Position numbers and translations under genes: made by a program. From positions 1 to 7,110 of the forward strand of contig JBDTLH010000088.1 in the NCBI GenBank assembly GCA_039934875.1: a DNA stretch of 7,110 nt. Direction: 5' to 3'. Under the pieces are notes generated by a model. It had not been told where the DNA came from. It made no database searches and saw only the letters and a list, made by a program, of their open reading frames with translations. Below are positions 5,893-7,110 of this stretch, one piece after another; position 1 is the stretch's first letter; each line of letters starts with the position of its first letter. This DNA comes from JBDTLH01 sp039934875. GTDB taxonomy: Bacteria > Acidobacteriota > Terriglobia > Terriglobales > Acidobacteriaceae.

Positions 5893-7110
5893 GGAATCGC
5901 GAATTGGCAGCTGGAAAACAGAATACCTTTCCGCAACCGCTGCCCCACCTCGTCCTCATCGTCACCTCCTCCCTAAGCGCCGGCTTCTTTCGCGGACAAA
6001 TCGCCCGCCTGTGTCAAGCTGGCTACCGCATTACCTTCATCTGTTCTCCGGGACCGCAGATTGCGGAACTCGAAGCGGAGGGCGCAGACATAATTCCCAT
6101 CCCCATAGAGCGCGAAATCTCTCCCTGGCGCGACCTTCAATCTTTATGGCAATTGTGGCGGACTCTCCGCCGCCTGCGTCCGGACATCACCAACGTGGGT
6201 ACCCCTAAAGCCGGACTCCTTGGCGGCATCGCCGCAATGCTGGCGCGCGTGCCCTGCCGCATCTACACACTCCACGGCCTAAGAATGGAGACCGCCCACG
6301 GCTCGAAACGCCGCCTCCTGCTATGGGCAGAGTGGCTGGCGTGCAAATCAGCCCATCACGTGCGTTGCGTCAGTCCAAGCCTGCGCAACAAGGCAATCGC
6401 ACTCGGATTATTGGGCGCCGGCGCTGATGATACCAAACATAAGGCTTATGTGGTTGGGCCCGGTACCGCGAACGGGATTGCGATTGATCAATTCCGCGCC
6501 ACTCCGGAACGCGCCGTCCTTGCGCAAAACTTGCGCAAGCGGTGGGACATCCCGGCGGGCGCGCTGGTAATCGGCTTCGCTGGACGCTTTACCCGCGACA
6601 AAGGCATTCCCGAGCTGTACGCGGCATTCAAAAAACTTCTGCGCGATTTTCCTCAAGCCAGGTTGCTGCTCCTGGGAAGCTTCGAAGACGGCGATCCGGT
6701 AAGCGCAGAATTACGCAGCGAAATTGCATCCCATCCCTGCGTCATCCTGCCCGGATTTGTAGAAGACATCGCACCCGACTATCAGGCGATGGATCTCTTC
6801 GTCCTTCCCAGCCATCGTGAAGGGTTCCCGGTCGCTACCCTGGAAGCCCAGGCGTCATCCCTGCCCGTCGTAACCACGGACGCAACCGGCACCCGCGACT
6901 CCGTGCTCGACGGCCTCACCGGACTTCTATTTCCCGTTGGAGATCTTAGCGCGCTGCACGCCGCCCTCGATACCCTGCTGCGCGATCCGGAGTTGAGGGA
7001 GCGCATGGGAAAAACGGGCGCACAATGGGTTGCGGCAAACTTCTCACAAGCAGACATCTGGGAAAGCCTTCGCCGCGACTACCAGCGGATCATCCAGCTT
7101 GAGAAGCCAG
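5889..7110 (+). CDS. GT4-family glycosyltransferase, CapM/PglA-like (3' end beyond window)
   Basis: Cytoplasmic GT-B glycosyltransferase; 407 codons are visible and the frame is open at the right edge. The N-terminal domain has LVLIVTSSLSAGFFRGQIAR (21-40), then GTPKAGLLGGIAAMLARVP (104-122) and YTLHGLRMET (126-135), a pattern I associate with the CapM/PglA/EpsD-like branch of GT4. VVGPGTANGIAIDQF (188-202) is the interdomain motif. The donor domain shows IGFAGRFTRDKGIPEL (228-243), LLLLGSFE (259-266), PGFVEDI (288-294) and the EX7E pair E311/E319 in HREGFPVATLEA, followed by PVVTTDATGTRDSVLDG (326-342). The final helices to residue 407 look like the normal end of the family, so only a few residues are probably missing. 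The start ATG overlaps the GT2 stop; the first 19 residues are a polar tail ahead of the first strand. GC is high and coding style matches the other GC-rich genes. The sugar added is unknown. Confidence 0.88.
   Translation, partial: MRNRELAAGKQNTFPQPLPHLVLIVTSSLSAGFFRGQIARLCQAGYRITFICSPGPQIAELEAEGADIIPIPIEREISPWRDLQSLWQLWRTLRRLRPDITNVGTPKAGLLGGIAAMLARVPCRIYTLHGLRMETAHGSKRRLLLWAEWLACKSAHHVRCVSPSLRNKAIALGLLGAGADDTKHKAYVVGPGTANGIAIDQFRATPERAVLAQNLRKRWDIPAGALVIGFAGRFTRDKGIPELYAAFKKLLRDFPQARLLLLGSFEDGDPVSAELRSEIASHPCVILPGFVEDIAPDYQAMDLFVLPSHREGFPVATLEAQASSLPVVTTDATGTRDSVLDGLTGLLFPVGDLSALHAALDTLLRDPELRERMGKTGAQWVAANFSQADIWESLRRDYQRIIQLEKP

Noticed and set aside
5873..6208. Plus-strand frame of 111 codons starting at ATG 5873
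   Set aside because: It overlaps the second GT4 gene, whose frame from 5889 carries all the expected motifs; this frame is Pro/Arg/Ser/His-rich and shows no family.

Overview
The window is a dense, one-strand block of envelope polysaccharide genes: a nearly complete Wzx/Wzy-type cluster for O-antigen, capsule or exopolysaccharide. In order it encodes a Wzz-like chain-length/co-polymerase protein, a Wzx-like flippase, a GT4 glycosyltransferase, a Wzy-like polymerase, a GT2 glycosyltransferase, and a second GT4 glycosyltransferase that runs off the right edge. There are no RNA genes, mobile elements, CRISPR arrays or convincing terminators. Genes are 2-3 bases apart or overlap by 1-4 bases, so the block looks like the interior of one operon whose promoter and terminator lie outside the window.

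Most of the DNA is about 60% GC with strong C/G-ending codons. The protein families and composition suggest a Gram-negative, soil-type bacterium. The style of the Wzz-like protein and glycosyltransferases reminds me of Acidobacteriota (Terriglobia), but this is a recollection-level inference, not something proven by the sequence. The polymerase gene stands out: sampled 60-base lines give about 38-48% GC, with A/T-ending codons. The dip begins in the 3' end of the preceding glycosyltransferase and stops abruptly at the start of the GT2 gene, as expected for a strain-specific cassette swapped into a conserved cluster.

How the genes work together (family knowledge): the glycosyltransferases add sugars one by one to a lipid-linked repeat unit on the cytoplasmic face, the flippase moves it across the inner membrane, the polymerase joins repeat units on the periplasmic side, and the Wzz-like protein sets chain length. 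The initiating sugar-phosphate transferase, export proteins and sugar-nucleotide enzymes are not seen here.

The most notable anomaly is at the start of the polymerase gene. A GTG overlapping the stop of the upstream gene opens a 32-codon frame that reads like the missing first membrane helix of the polymerase, but it ends at a TGA while the rest of the polymerase lies one frame over. This is a frameshift, a sequencing error, or a short overlapping leader ORF. I found no clearly new biological system.
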